Shown: piece by piece, positions 15,885-24,869 of the stretch
How the letters are laid out: each line of letters begins with the position of its first letter
Position numbering within the stretch: position 1 is the stretch's first letter
Source: CAVVGB01 sp963747715
Lineage (GTDB): Bacteria > Actinomycetota > Thermoleophilia > Gaiellales > Gaiellaceae
NCBI GenBank assembly: GCA_963747715.1
Contig: CAVVGB010000008.1
Coordinates: forward strand, 62,001-126,000
Length of the DNA: 64,000 nucleotides
Reading direction: 5' to 3'
Made by a program: the position numbers and the translations under genes
The notes under the pieces: generated by a model
The model's database searches: none
Told to the model about the DNA's origin: nothing
Seen by the model: only the letters and a program-made list of their open reading frames with translations

Positions 15885-16952
15885 CTACGAAAGAGCGTCG
15901 GCGACCCGACGCTGGAAGTCGTGGATCAGGTGCTCGCTGTTCAGGAGCAGCCGCCCGCGCTCGACCATGCCTGAGTCGAGCCCGCGCTGCACGGACTCGA
16001 CGAGGCCTGCGTCCTCGACCCCCACCTGGTTGTCGAAGGCCACCAGGCCGTGGATCCACTCCTCGTCGACGTCCTCGCCGAACAGGTAGTCGAGAAAGCG
16101 CTCCGACCGTTCGGGCGAGACGGGGACGATCGGGCCGATCGAGAGGTTCGGCCGGCCGGGCGCGACGTTGATGACGAAGTTCGGCCAGACGAGGTGGAAC
16201 TGGCCGAACTCGACCTCGCCGTGCGGGTCGTACCCGTCGCGCGCGCCTGCGCGCGCGGTCGTGTACTGGCTGAGAAAGGTCTCGCCGGCCTCCAGCTTGT
16301 ACGCGTCAGGCGACGTGTCGATGACGGCGCTGAAGCCGGGATGCGCAACCGGGCAGTGGTAGCACTCGAGGAAGTTCTCGCACGCAACCTTCCAGTTCGC
16401 GCTCACCTCGAACTCGCTGCGGTGGTGAAAGCGGAGCGCGTCCACGTCGATGCCGCCCTTGGCGACGAGCTCGGGCAGCTGGCCAAGCGTGTCGCTCAGT
16501 GGCCCGGCCTCCGGGTCGGGATTGACAAAGACGAACGGTCCCCAGGTGTCGACCTGCACCGGAAGCAGCGAGTACTCGCTCTTGTCGAAGCCGGGCTCGC
16601 GGTCGGAGCGTGGCGCGGCGCGCAGGCACCCGTCGAGGTCGTACGTCCACGCGTGGTAGTGGCACTGCAGCGTCTCGCGGTGACCGGCCGCTTCGCGGAC
16701 GACCTCCGAACCGCGATGGCGACAGACGTTGACGAAGCTGCGGAGCTCGCCCTCCTTGTTCCGGGTCACGACGACCGGGATCGGGCCGGCGCGGTATGTG
16801 AAGAAGTCGCCGGGGTCGGTCACCTGGTCGGCACGGCCGGCGTATTGCCAGGTCCGCCGGAAGATGCGCTCCTGCTCCAGCCGGAGGATGCCCGGGTCGC
16901 TGTACCAGGCCGCAGGCAGCGTGTAGCCTCGCTCGAGCGCCTTCGCGTCCAC
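15885..16952 (-). CDS. Rieske non-heme iron oxygenase, alpha subunit (CntA/GbcA-like)
   Basis: A 355-residue oxygenase subunit. The Rieske 2Fe-2S ligands are in CRHRGSEVV and QCHYHAWTYD (C-x-H ... C-x2-H). The mononuclear-iron facial triad begins in CENFLECYHCPVAHPG. Sequence style and length resemble choline, betaine or carnitine monooxygenases, which demethylate or cleave quaternary amines. It is divergent from an FAD amine oxidase (34 bp apart), which commonly handles the next demethylation. No reductase subunit is nearby. Substrate is inferred. Confidence 0.88.
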   Translation of the reverse strand: MDAKALERGYTLPAAWYSDPGILRLEQERIFRRTWQYAGRADQVTDPGDFFTYRAGPIPVVVTRNKEGELRSFVNVCRHRGSEVVREAAGHRETLQCHYHAWTYDLDGCLRAAPRSDREPGFDKSEYSLLPVQVDTWGPFVFVNPDPEAGPLSDTLGQLPELVAKGGIDVDALRFHHRSEFEVSANWKVACENFLECYHCPVAHPGFSAVIDTSPDAYKLEAGETFLSQYTTARAGARDGYDPHGEVEFGQFHLVWPNFVINVAPGRPNLSIGPIVPVSPERSERFLDYLFGEDVDEEWIHGLVAFDNQVGVEDAGLVESVQRGLDSGMVERGRLLLNSEHLIHDFQRRVADALS

Positions 16953-16986
16953 CTCGTCTCCAATCTACAGCAGGATTTCGGGCTAC

Positions 16987-18096
16987 ATGGCGCAGGAATC
17001 GGCAGAGGTCGTCATCGTCGGCGGCGGCGCGCTCGGCGCGAGCGTCGCGTTTCACCTCGCCGAGCTCGGCATGACGGACGTGGTCCTCGTCGAGCGCGAA
17101 ACCATTGGGAGCGGCTCGACGAGCAAGGCGGCCGGCGGCATCCGAACGCAGTTCGCGGACGAGCTCAACATCCGCATTGCACTTCGCTCTCTGGCCGAGT
17201 TCGAATCGTTCGAGGAGCGGGTGGGCGCCGACATCGGCTTCCGCCAGCACGGCTACCTTTTCCTCCTCGACTCGATCGAGCACATCAGGCTGTTCCAGGC
17301 GGCGCTCGCGCTACAGGGATCGCTCGGAGTCATCTCGACGGAACTGACGATCGACGAGGTGCTGACGCTCGTGCCGCCGCTCGAGACGAAGGGCTTGATG
17401 GGAGCGACGTATTGCCCGAGGGACGGAATCGCCACGCCCGAGGCAGTCGCCCAGGGGTACGCGAACGCGGCAGCGGCGCGCGGTGTTCGCATCCGGCAAG
17501 GGTGCGCCGTCGAGCGCATCGGGATGCTCGGCAAGAAGATCCACAGCGTCGAGACGACTGACGGGCGCATCCGAACCGACACCGTTGTCTGCACGGCCGG
17601 CGTGTGGTCGAGGGACGTCGCCGCCCTCGCCGGCATTGAACTCCCCGTGAGCGGGGAGGCACGCTGGATGCACTACTCGCCGGAGAACGGCGGCCTGCCT
17701 GACGCGCTTCCGCTCACGATCGACTTCACGACGGGCTTCTACTTTCACCGCGAGGGAGGCGGGCTTGCGTTCGGTGGGCGCGAGCCGACGATCGAGGGCG
17801 TCGCCACGCACGCGACGCGGCGGCTCCCGCTCATCGAGAACCTTCCCATCCAGACATCGTGGTGGGGCTACTACGAGATGAGCCCGGACCACAACGCGAT
17901 CGTCGGGGAGGTCGGCCTGCCGACTCGCTTTCTCTACGCGACCGGCTTCTCCGGTCACGGCTTCCAGCAGTGTCCCGCAGTCGGCGAGCATCTGGCAGAG
18001 CTCGTCGCCGGCCGCACGCCGACGCTTGACCTGTCCGCCTTCTCGCTCGACCGTTTCGCGCACGGCGAGGAGCGCGAGGAACAGATCGTCATCTGA
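16987..18096 (+). CDS. FAD-dependent amine oxidoreductase (DAO; sarcosine oxidase-like)
   Basis: A 369-residue DAO-family flavoprotein. The dinucleotide motif is VVIVGGGALGASVAFHLAEL, followed by GSGSTSKAAGGIR, the loop seen in sarcosine oxidase beta and dimethylglycine oxidase. The C-terminal FAD contact is LYATGFSGHGFQQCPAVGEH. Such enzymes oxidise N-methyl amino acids. Position beside a betaine/carnitine-type Rieske oxygenase suggests a stepwise demethylation pathway. Its stop overlaps the next ATG by one base. Confidence 0.9.
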   Translation: MAQESAEVVIVGGGALGASVAFHLAELGMTDVVLVERETIGSGSTSKAAGGIRTQFADELNIRIALRSLAEFESFEERVGADIGFRQHGYLFLLDSIEHIRLFQAALALQGSLGVISTELTIDEVLTLVPPLETKGLMGATYCPRDGIATPEAVAQGYANAAAARGVRIRQGCAVERIGMLGKKIHSVETTDGRIRTDTVVCTAGVWSRDVAALAGIELPVSGEARWMHYSPENGGLPDALPLTIDFTTGFYFHREGGGLAFGGREPTIEGVATHATRRLPLIENLPIQTSWWGYYEMSPDHNAIVGEVGLPTRFLYATGFSGHGFQQCPAVGEHLAELVAGRTPTLDLSAFSLDRFAHGEEREEQIVI

Positions 18097-18689
18097 TGAG
18101 GATTTTCGTGATCGCCCGGCACGCGGAGTCGGTGCTCAACCTCGAACAGCGGGTGAACGGCGACCCCTCCCGTCGCGTCGACCTGACGGAACAGGGACGC
18201 GAGGAATCCCGTCAGCTCGGCATGCAGGTCGCGAACATCCCACTCGACCTCTGCGTGCACACGCGTTTCTCGCGCACGCGCGAGACGGCCGAAATCGCGC
18301 TGGCAGATCGTGAGGTCCCCTTCGTCGTGGAACCGCTGCTCGACGACATCGACGTCGGCGATTTCGACGGCGCGCCGCTCGAGGAATACCGCGCGTGGAA
18401 GCACGGTCATCCACGCGACGTTCCGTTCCCCGGCGGAGAGAGCCTCGACGACGCGGCGCGGCGCTATGGCGCCGGACTTCGCAATCTCCTCACGCGGACC
18501 GAGTCAGCGATGCTCGTCGTCTGCCACGAGATTCCGCTTCGCTACGCGCTGAACGGAGCGGTCGGCTCGGACACGTTCGACGGTCCCGCCCACGAGCTCG
18601 TCAACGCCGTCCCCTACCTCTTCGACGAAACCGGGCTCGAGCGCGCCGTGACCGGTATCGAGCGCCTCGTCGGCGCCGCCGCGCGATGA
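18096..18689 (+). CDS. Histidine phosphatase superfamily protein (phosphoglycerate-mutase-like)
   Basis: A 197-residue branch-1 histidine phosphatase. The phosphohistidine motif is FVIARHAESVLN (variant of RHGE). The second arginine is in FSRTRETAEIAL, Glu in PFPGGESLDDAA, and the second His in LVVCHEIPLRYAL. It could be a phosphatase of a small metabolite; true mutase activity is unlikely. TGATG overlap with the oxidase and ATGA overlap with the permease place it inside an operon. Confidence 0.87.
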   Translation: MRIFVIARHAESVLNLEQRVNGDPSRRVDLTEQGREESRQLGMQVANIPLDLCVHTRFSRTRETAEIALADREVPFVVEPLLDDIDVGDFDGAPLEEYRAWKHGHPRDVPFPGGESLDDAARRYGAGLRNLLTRTESAMLVVCHEIPLRYALNGAVGSDTFDGPAHELVNAVPYLFDETGLERAVTGIERLVGAAAR

Positions 18690-20011
18690 CGAAGCGGCGC
18701 AGCTGGGGCATCACGCCCGTGCCGCCGCACCTGAGGACGCTCTCCGGTCTCGACCTCGGCCTCCTGTGGGGCAACCTCGGCATCAGCCTGCTCGTCCTGG
18801 TTGCCGGCACGCTCCTCGCCGGGCTCGGCCTGCGCCAGGCGCTTCTCGCCGCGGTCGTCGGCGCGGCGCTCGGGACGGCGCTTCTCGGCCTCGCCGGCCT
18901 GATCGGCGCCGACCGGCGCGTGCCCGGGATGGTGCTCCTGCGGGACCCGCTCGGGCGGCGCGGCTCCTACGCGCCCACCGCGCTCAACGTCGCCCAGAAC
19001 CTGGGCTGGGCGACCTTCGAGCTGATCATCATCGCGAGCGCTGCCAACGCGCTCGCCGACCGCGTGCTCGGCTTCCGCCAGCAATGGGTGTGGGTGCTCG
19101 TCTTCGGGGCAGTCACCCTGGCACTCGCTCTCGCCGGTCCGATCGACTTCGTGCGCCGCTACGTCCGGCGCTTCGCGATCTGGGCGGTGCTCGCGTCCAC
19201 CGCGTACCTGACGTGGTGGGCCCTCGACCGTGCCGACGCCGGCGCCTTGTGGTCGGCGCCGGGCGAAGGCGGTCTCTCGTTCTGGCAGGGCGTCGACCTC
19301 ACGATCGCCATGGCCGCCTCCTGGCTTCCGCTCGCAGCCGACTACACGCGCTTTGCGCGCACACCCAGAAGCGCATTCGTTGGGACCGCGGTCGGGTACT
19401 TCGTACCGCTCGTGTGGCTCTACGCGCTCGGCGCGCTCCTCTTCCTCTCGCGCGGCTTCGACGACACGACCGGCCTCTTGACCGCGATCGCGGCCGGCGG
19501 TGTGGCGAGCGCGCTCGTGCTCGTCGCACTCACCGTGGACGAGACGGACGAGCCGTTCGCGAACGTGTACTCAGCAGCGGTCTCACTGCAGAACCTCTTT
19601 CCCGCTGTGTCGCAGCGGGCGCTGATCGTTGCCGTCACGGCGGCGGCCACCCTCGGCGCCGTCGCGATCGACTTCGTTGCGTACGAGAGCTTCCTCTTCC
19701 TGCTCGGCTCGTTCTTCGTGCCGCTCTTCGGCGTGCTGGCGGCCGATTTCCTGCTGGGCCGGAGCAGTCCTGTGGACGTGCGCTGGAGCGGGCTCGGCGC
19801 CTGGTTCGCCGGTTTCGCTGTCTACCAGTGGATTCAACCGACCGGCCCCGCGTGGTGGACCGATGTGGTGGCGACCGTTCCGGGGGCAGGAGAGTTCACC
19901 GGTGGCGCGTCGCTGCCGTCGTTCGCACTCGCGTTCGCTCTGTACGCGGGCGTACGGTACGTCCGTGCGCCGCTTGGCCGTCGTCGGGCTCGTCTCGCGG
20001 GATCGCGTTGA
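18686..20011 (+). CDS. NCS1-family nucleobase/thiamine-precursor permease (CytX-like)
   Basis: A 441-residue permease with about 12 helices. The N-terminal WGITPVPPHLRTLSGLDLGLLWGNLGISLLV pattern and the helix-1 region match the CytX branch of nucleobase:cation symporter-1. That branch is often associated with hydroxymethylpyrimidine or cytosine uptake. The mid-protein AASWLPLAADYTRFAR is a core NCS1 motif. The ATGA overlap links it to the phosphatase upstream, and it overlaps the sugar-kinase-family gene by 47 bp, which suggests uptake coupled to phosphorylation. No TPP riboswitch is seen. Confidence 0.87.
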   Translation: MTKRRSWGITPVPPHLRTLSGLDLGLLWGNLGISLLVLVAGTLLAGLGLRQALLAAVVGAALGTALLGLAGLIGADRRVPGMVLLRDPLGRRGSYAPTALNVAQNLGWATFELIIIASAANALADRVLGFRQQWVWVLVFGAVTLALALAGPIDFVRRYVRRFAIWAVLASTAYLTWWALDRADAGALWSAPGEGGLSFWQGVDLTIAMAASWLPLAADYTRFARTPRSAFVGTAVGYFVPLVWLYALGALLFLSRGFDDTTGLLTAIAAGGVASALVLVALTVDETDEPFANVYSAAVSLQNLFPAVSQRALIVAVTAAATLGAVAIDFVAYESFLFLLGSFFVPLFGVLAADFLLGRSSPVDVRWSGLGAWFAGFAVYQWIQPTGPAWWTDVVATVPGAGEFTGGASLPSFALAFALYAGVRYVRAPLGRRRARLAGSR

Positions 20012-20792
20012 CGGCGGGTCGCCGCGTCTCGGCGGTGCCGTGTACTACGCCGCCCGGGCGCTGCGCTTCCTCGATCAGCCCGCTCTGATCGCAACGAAGG
20101 CAGCGCGTGAGGAAGAGATTCGCGAGCTGCAAGCCGTCGGCATGCCCCTCGTTCACTCCAAGGCCTCGCGCACGATCGAATTCGGGATCGAGAATGACGG
20201 CGACCGGCGGCGCCTCGTCATCGCGGAGCCCGGTGATCCGTTCACGCCCGCCGACGTACGCGGCTGGCTCGGATCGGCTCTCGTGGGTCACGACTGGGTG
20301 CACGCCGGCGCTCTGACGCGCGCGGACTTCCCTCGGGAGACTCTGGCCGCCCTGCGCCGGGGTCGTCGTCTCTCGCTCGACGGCCAGGGCCTCGTCCGCT
20401 CGGCGGGAAAGGGCGAGGTGGTGCTGGACGCCGGGCACGATCCGGAAGTGCTCCGCCACGTTGACCTTCTCAAGCTCAGCGAAGAAGAGACGGAGGCGCT
20501 CGGGATCGAAGCCGACGAGCGCTCGCTCGCCTCGCTCGGCGTCAAGGAGATCGTCGTCACGCTCGGCAAGGACGGCGTCATCGTGTACGCCGACGGACGC
20601 TGCGAGCTCATCCCGACCCGCCCCCTGGAGGATGCCGACCCGACCGGGGCCGGAGATACCTTCATCGTCGCGTTCCTCTCCCACCGGCGGGGCGGGCACA
20701 GCGCACCCTCCGCCGCCCGCTCCGCGAACGACGCCGTGCGGGCGCTGCTCGAGCAGCGCGCTAGAGACGAAACTCGCCGCGCGCGACGATGA
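19965..20792 (+). CDS. PfkB-family carbohydrate/nucleoside kinase
   Basis: A 275-residue ribokinase-fold kinase. The N-terminal strand LAVVGLVSRDRVDG and GGAVYYAARAL are the substrate lid region. The ATP/anion-hole signature is DADPTGAGDTFIVAFL near the C-terminus, with the catalytic Asp in GAGD. GTG 19965 lies 47 bp inside the permease gene; TTG 19974 is an alternative. Pairing with a CytX-like permease suggests phosphorylation of the imported nucleobase-like compound or nucleoside. The 3' end overlaps the convergent phzF-like gene by 32 bp. Confidence 0.85.
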   Translation: MRRLAVVGLVSRDRVDGGSPRLGGAVYYAARALRFLDQPALIATKAAREEEIRELQAVGMPLVHSKASRTIEFGIENDGDRRRLVIAEPGDPFTPADVRGWLGSALVGHDWVHAGALTRADFPRETLAALRRGRRLSLDGQGLVRSAGKGEVVLDAGHDPEVLRHVDLLKLSEEETEALGIEADERSLASLGVKEIVVTLGKDGVIVYADGRCELIPTRPLEDADPTGAGDTFIVAFLSHRRGGHSAPSAARSANDAVRALLEQRARDETRRARR

Positions 20793-21612
20793 CGGCCGAG
20801 CCGCCGACCTCGACGCGCTCGATTTGCTCGCGCGTCCCGTCGACGCGCGCATAGAGCGTGCTCGGGCGGCCGATCTCGGCGCCCTGCGAGATCTCGATTT
20901 CCTCGCCGAAGGCGATCAGGCCATGCCTGGCGAGATGGCACGCGAGAGGTCCTGCGGCCGACCCCGTGGCGGGATCCTCCGGGATCCCGTCGGCCGGAGC
21001 GAACATGCGGGTCTTCCAGCGGCTGCCCTTGCCGGCGAACGGAAGCACTCCGAACACACCTACAGCCTTCAGCGCGGCCATGTCGGGCTCGACCGCGGCG
21101 ACCTCCGCCTCGCTCTCGAGTGCCACGTACGCGTACTGGATGCCGTTGTCGTAGACCTCGATCGGGAGTCGCGATTCGCTCACGCCGAGCGCTGCCAGCA
21201 ACGCTTCGGCTTGCTCCAGCGGCTCCACGGTCGGAATGCGTTGAATCATCCGGCCAAACGTGATGCGCGCCCCTTCTCGCTCGAGACGGACCGGGATCAC
21301 GCCCACGCCGGTTTCGAGCGCGATCTCGTCCAGCTGCAGTGGACCCGCGAGGATGAAGGCGGTGCCCAGCGTGGGATGTCCCGCGAACGGGAGCTCGGTG
21401 GCCGGAGTGAAGATTCGGATGCGCGCGTGGCCGCCGTCCCGGGGCGGGTAGACGAACACGGTTTCGGCGAAGCCGATCTCCTTCGCCAGCGGCTGGAGGA
21501 GATCCTCGGGAAGCTCGCGCGCGTCGGTGAAGACGGCCAGCTGATTGCCTGCGAGCGCCTTGTCCGTGAAGACGTCGGCCACGACGAACCGGTACGTGCC
21601 TGCTGCCATCAC
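20761..21612 (-). CDS. PhzF family isomerase/epimerase
   Basis: A 283-residue member of the PhzF/diaminopimelate-epimerase fold. It shows FVVADVFTDKALAGNQLAVF (N-terminal signature), catalytic Glu in GFAETVFVYP, FTPATELPFAGHPTLGTAF and EDPATGSAAGPLACHL. PhzF proteins isomerise substrates in phenazine and other pathways, but most genomic copies have unknown function and no phenazine genes are here. The start is GTG (21612), with ATG as second codon. It converges on the PfkB gene with overlapping 3' ends. Confidence 0.93.
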   Translation of the reverse strand: MMAAGTYRFVVADVFTDKALAGNQLAVFTDARELPEDLLQPLAKEIGFAETVFVYPPRDGGHARIRIFTPATELPFAGHPTLGTAFILAGPLQLDEIALETGVGVIPVRLEREGARITFGRMIQRIPTVEPLEQAEALLAALGVSESRLPIEVYDNGIQYAYVALESEAEVAAVEPDMAALKAVGVFGVLPFAGKGSRWKTRMFAPADGIPEDPATGSAAGPLACHLARHGLIAFGEEIEISQGAEIGRPSTLYARVDGTREQIERVEVGGSAVIVARGEFRL

Positions 21613-21635
21613 CCCGAGGGTATCCTCCGGCGGCC

Positions 21636-22028
21636 ATGCAGCTCTACCTCGTGCGCCATGCCGAGGCGGCTGGAGGAGAGCCCGACGAGTTGCGCGCCCT
21701 CACACCCGCCGGTCGCGAGCAAGCCCGCTCGCTCGGGGCTCGCCTGCGGGAGTCGGGCGTCCAGCCGGACGCCGTCCTCACGAGCCCGTTGCTTCGCGCC
21801 CGCGAGACGGGGAACCTGATCGGCCGTGAGCTCGGCGTCGAGCCCTCCGCTGACGAGCGCCTGGCGCCGGGCGCGACGCCCGAGACGCTGGCGAGCGCCG
21901 TCGCCGGACGTGGCGAGACCGTGGTGGTGGTCGGCCATCAGCCCGACTGCTCGCGCATCGCCGCGGCCCTGAGCGGCGGCCCCGAGCCCGACTTCCCGCC
22001 GGCGGGCTCCTTCGCGGTCGCGCTGTGA
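21636..22028 (+). CDS. sixA: Phosphohistidine phosphatase SixA
   Basis: A 130-residue compact histidine phosphatase of SixA type. It has MQLYLVRHAEAAGG, LTPAGREQARSLG, the Arg in TSPLLRARETGN and the second His in VVVVGHQPDCSRI. SixA removes phosphate from phosphohistidine proteins such as HPt domains or PTS components. It is divergent from phzF and overlaps the ABC ATPase start (GTGA). Confidence 0.9.
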   Translation: MQLYLVRHAEAAGGEPDELRALTPAGREQARSLGARLRESGVQPDAVLTSPLLRARETGNLIGRELGVEPSADERLAPGATPETLASAVAGRGETVVVVGHQPDCSRIAAALSGGPEPDFPPAGSFAVAL

Positions 22029-22873
22029 CGGCCATCGACGTCTCGGGCCTGCGCAAGTCGTACGGCGCGCGCGAGGTCCTGCACGGGATCTCGTTCGGCG
22101 TCGAGGTCGGTGAGGTGTTCGCGCTTCTCGGGCCGAACGGGGCCGGCAAGACGACGACCGTCGAGATCCTGGAGGGCTATCGGCGCCGCGACGGCGGCAG
22201 TGTCCGCGTCCTCGGCGACGACCCGCAGCGTGCCGGTTCCTCGTTTCGGGAGCGCATCGGGATCGTGCTCCAGTCGTCCGCCGTCTACCCCGTGCTCTCC
22301 GTCCACGAGATCCTCGAGCTCTTCGCCGGCTACTACCCGAAGCCGCGCACGGCGAACGAGGTCATCGAGATCGTGGGCCTCGAAGGGAGTCGCGACGTGC
22401 GAGTACGCAAGCTGTCGGGAGGGCAGTTACGCCGTCTCGACCTCGCCCTCGCCCTGATCGGCGACCCGGAGCTGATTTTCCTCGACGAGCCGACGACGGG
22501 GTTCGATCCCGCTGCGCGGCGCCAGGCGTGGGAAACCATCCGGGGGCTGCGTGCGCTCGGGAAGAGCATCCTGCTGACGACGCACTACATGGAGGAGGCG
22601 CAGCGCCTCGCTGACCGGCTCGCCATCCTGCGCGAAGGGGAGATCGTCGCGACCGGTTCGCCGCGCGAGCTTCTGTCCGGCCACGCCGGCGCGGAGATCC
22701 GCTACCGCGAGAACGGGCGGGAGGTCGTCGTCGACACCGACGAGCCGACCCGCGTGCTGCACGAGCTGACCGCGCAGGCGCTCGCGAACGGCGCGGAGCT
22801 CGAAGGGCTCGAGGTCCACCGGCGCTCGCTCGAGGACGTCTACCTCGAGCTGACCCGAGGTGAGAACTCGTGA
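22025..22873 (+). CDS. ABC-2 type exporter ATP-binding protein
   Basis: A 282-residue ATPase of the drug/antibiotic exporter (CcmA-like) class. Walker A is GPNGAGKTT, the signature LSGGQLRRLDLALAL and Walker B IFLDEPTTGFDP, with switch His in TTHYMEEAQRL. The C-terminal 80 residues are the usual DUF4162-like extension. The GTG start overlaps sixA and its stop overlaps the permease start (GTGA). Exported substrate unknown. Confidence 0.94.
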   Translation: MTAIDVSGLRKSYGAREVLHGISFGVEVGEVFALLGPNGAGKTTTVEILEGYRRRDGGSVRVLGDDPQRAGSSFRERIGIVLQSSAVYPVLSVHEILELFAGYYPKPRTANEVIEIVGLEGSRDVRVRKLSGGQLRRLDLALALIGDPELIFLDEPTTGFDPAARRQAWETIRGLRALGKSILLTTHYMEEAQRLADRLAILREGEIVATGSPRELLSGHAGAEIRYRENGREVVVDTDEPTRVLHELTAQALANGAELEGLEVHRRSLEDVYLELTRGENS

Positions 22874-23631
22874 GGCTGTTCGCGCACGAGCTACGTGCGC
22901 AACAGCTGCTCTTCTGGCGCAACCGCGAGTCTGCTTTCTTCAGCTTCCTCTTTCCGATCATCCTGCTCGTCCTGCTCGGCTCCGTCTACGGAGATGAGCC
23001 GATCGAGGGGGTGAAGGCCTCGACGTATCTCCTGGTCGGGCTGCTCGGCTACGGCGTCGCCGGCACGGCCTTCGCGAGCCTCGCCATCACGCTCGTCGTG
23101 CGCCGCGAACAAGGTCTCTTGAAGCGGGTCCGCGGGACACCGCTCAGTCCCGCCACATATCTGTCCGCTGTGATCGCCTCGACGGTCGTCGTGATCGCGC
23201 TCCAAGCCGTCGCACAGCTCCTCATCGGACGCTATCTCCTCGATGCCGACTGGCCTTCGGCGCCCGGCGCGTTCGCAGTCGTGGTCCTCTTCGGTGCCGC
23301 TGCGTTCGCGGCTCTCGGAGTCGCGATCACCGCCTTCGTCCGCACGTCCGACGGCTCCTCGGCCATCGTCAACGCGATCTACCTGCCGATGGCGTTCATC
23401 TCGGGAGCGTTCTTCTCGACCGAGGACATGCCCGCCTTCCTCGAGGCGATCTCGAAGGTCCTCCCTCTCACGCACCTGCTGGAGCTGATCCGGACGACCT
23501 TCATCGAGGGGGAGGGCCTCTCGAGCTCAGCCGGGGCGCTCCTGGCAGTCGCCCTCTGGGGCCTGATAGGCCTGGCAATTGCGATTCAGAGGTTCCGTTG
23601 GGAGCCCCGAGAGGGTATGGGAACAGCATGA
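22870..23631 (+). CDS. ABC-2 type exporter permease
   Basis: A 253-residue permease with six predicted helices, beginning MRLFAHELRAQQLLFWRNRES, typical of ABC-2 membrane proteins. VRGTPLSPATYLSAV is the conserved coupling region, and the AFISGAFFSTEDMPAFLEAISKVLPLTH stretch is the late family motif. GTG 22870 overlaps the ATPase stop. It forms the exporter with that ATPase and overlaps the following small gene by ATGA. Confidence 0.93.
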   Translation: MRLFAHELRAQQLLFWRNRESAFFSFLFPIILLVLLGSVYGDEPIEGVKASTYLLVGLLGYGVAGTAFASLAITLVVRREQGLLKRVRGTPLSPATYLSAVIASTVVVIALQAVAQLLIGRYLLDADWPSAPGAFAVVVLFGAAAFAALGVAITAFVRTSDGSSAIVNAIYLPMAFISGAFFSTEDMPAFLEAISKVLPLTHLLELIRTTFIEGEGLSSSAGALLAVALWGLIGLAIAIQRFRWEPREGMGTA

Positions 23632-23945
23632 GAGAACCCGCCCTCGTATTCACGCGCGAACGGGACGCCCGTCCCGAGCTCGTGGTCAACTTCGGGGTCT
23701 TCTCCGGCCGGGAGGCGACAGAGGCCGAGGTGTATCGCCTCGCGCGGGCGCTGCTGGACGAGGTCGACTCGGCCGAGGTCATCTGCGAGCAGCGCTACGA
23801 GTTCGACACCGGCTCGGAAGCGAGCGTCTACGTCGTGCGTGTAGCGCTTCCGCGCGACGCGGAGCCTCGTCTCGGCCACTTCAGCACGCTCGTCGAGGGC
23901 TGGGCGACCGACTGCATCGCCGAGCGGCGCGTCATCACACCGTAA
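23628..23945 (+). CDS. Hypothetical protein
   Basis: A 105-residue soluble protein with no recognised domain. It contains RPELVVNFGVFSGREATEAE and ASVYVVRVALPRDAEPR. ATG 23628 lies in an ATGA overlap with the exporter permease, which supports both the start and co-transcription. An upstream in-frame ATG at 23598 would be inside the permease and is less likely. Confidence 0.62.
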   Translation: MREPALVFTRERDARPELVVNFGVFSGREATEAEVYRLARALLDEVDSAEVICEQRYEFDTGSEASVYVVRVALPRDAEPRLGHFSTLVEGWATDCIAERRVITP

Positions 23946-24043
23946 ATACCACTCGCAAGTCTCACGCGGAACGTGTTCGTTAAAGAGTCTGTAAGGAACG
24001 CGTTTCCCGAGGAGGCAACCGCGAAAATGAACAGGAAAGCGAC

Positions 24044-24283
24044 ATGGTGCCCCTCCGCATCACGGTGTCGACCCCGCGCGGCGCAGCCGAGCTCCTTGCA
24101 TACCTGCGAGACCTCGGGGCGGACGCGCGCCGAGAGAGCGCAAGAGCCATCACGGTTAGGCGACGACATGCCGTCGTGCCGGGTGAGCCGGCGTACCAGG
24201 ACCGCCTGGAGATGGAGTTCGTGCTCCGTGCTTGGGCGCGCCGCCGACCCGAAGCGCGGTACGAGCTCGAGGAGGCCTGCTAG
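24044..24283 (+). CDS. Small hypothetical protein
   Basis: A 79-residue basic protein (VPLRITVSTPRGAAELLAYL, then a charged helix ending RRPEARYELEEAC). ATG 24044 follows AGGAAAG at five bases. An overlapping frame with ATG at 24027 behind GAGGAGG is possible, but its arginine/serine-rich product looks like a shadow. The 98 bp upstream contain no gene. Function unknown. Confidence 0.5.
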   Translation: MVPLRITVSTPRGAAELLAYLRDLGADARRESARAITVRRRHAVVPGEPAYQDRLEMEFVLRAWARRRPEARYELEEAC

Positions 24284-24321
24284 GGGTCGCTCGACCTTGG
24301 CGGCTACGCCGAGGACATCGA

Positions 24322-24801
24322 CTAGTCGATGACGTACGCGACGAGAACGCGCGTGACCCGCCGCGTGCTCAGATCGATGGTGTAGTCGGTCACCCGGCGG
24401 CCCGGCCGCATGCGGCCCGTCCAACAGTGGCGAAAGGTCCCGAGCTCCGTGCGGCAGCGGACAGGGTACGTCTCGCGGAGCTTCGCTTCCCTGGTGCCGA
24501 CGCCAATTCCTTCCGCAGTTCGCTGCCCTGGCCGCCTCGTGGAAACTGCGGTCGCGCCGTCGTTCCCCTGGAAGACGACCCAAAGGCGGCCGTATCTGAA
24601 GATCGTGTACGGGCCGAAGTCGTTCGTTCCGTGCTCGACCCGGCGCGGGTCTCCCTTCGCCGCGCGCACCTCCGGACGGGTCATGTCCAGCGCGATCCCG
24701 GCGATCGATTGCTGCGGGACGATGGCGGCCGAGGCGGTCCCGGACCAGGCGAGGGCTGCGACGCAGGCCGACGCAAGGGTCAGGTAGCGGACGGCGCGCA
24801 C
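24322..24801 (-). CDS. Exported hypothetical protein
   Basis: A 159-residue protein with a classical signal peptide (YLTLASACVAALAWSGTASA, cleavage after ASA) and a small mature domain. The mature part starts IVPQQSIAGIALDMTRPEV, reminiscent of SmpA/OmlA-like 'gi.l.mt..ev' folds found in many secreted actinobacterial proteins. Two cysteines (CRTEL, HCWTG) could form a disulfide outside the cell. No function can be named. It is transcribed away from the tRNA. Confidence 0.72.
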   Translation of the reverse strand: MRAVRYLTLASACVAALAWSGTASAAIVPQQSIAGIALDMTRPEVRAAKGDPRRVEHGTNDFGPYTIFRYGRLWVVFQGNDGATAVSTRRPGQRTAEGIGVGTREAKLRETYPVRCRTELGTFRHCWTGRMRPGRRVTDYTIDLSTRRVTRVLVAYVID

Positions 24802-24869
24802 CCCGTCGTTTTACTACGACCACGCCGACAACACAATCGCCTACGGACGGGCTACTCTGATCCGGTTAC

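Noticed and set aside
23946..24043. Second SigR-type promoter (GGAAC-N18-GTA) before the 79-aa gene
   Set aside because: The -10 is GTA rather than GTT and the -35 is GGAAC; too weak a match without other support.
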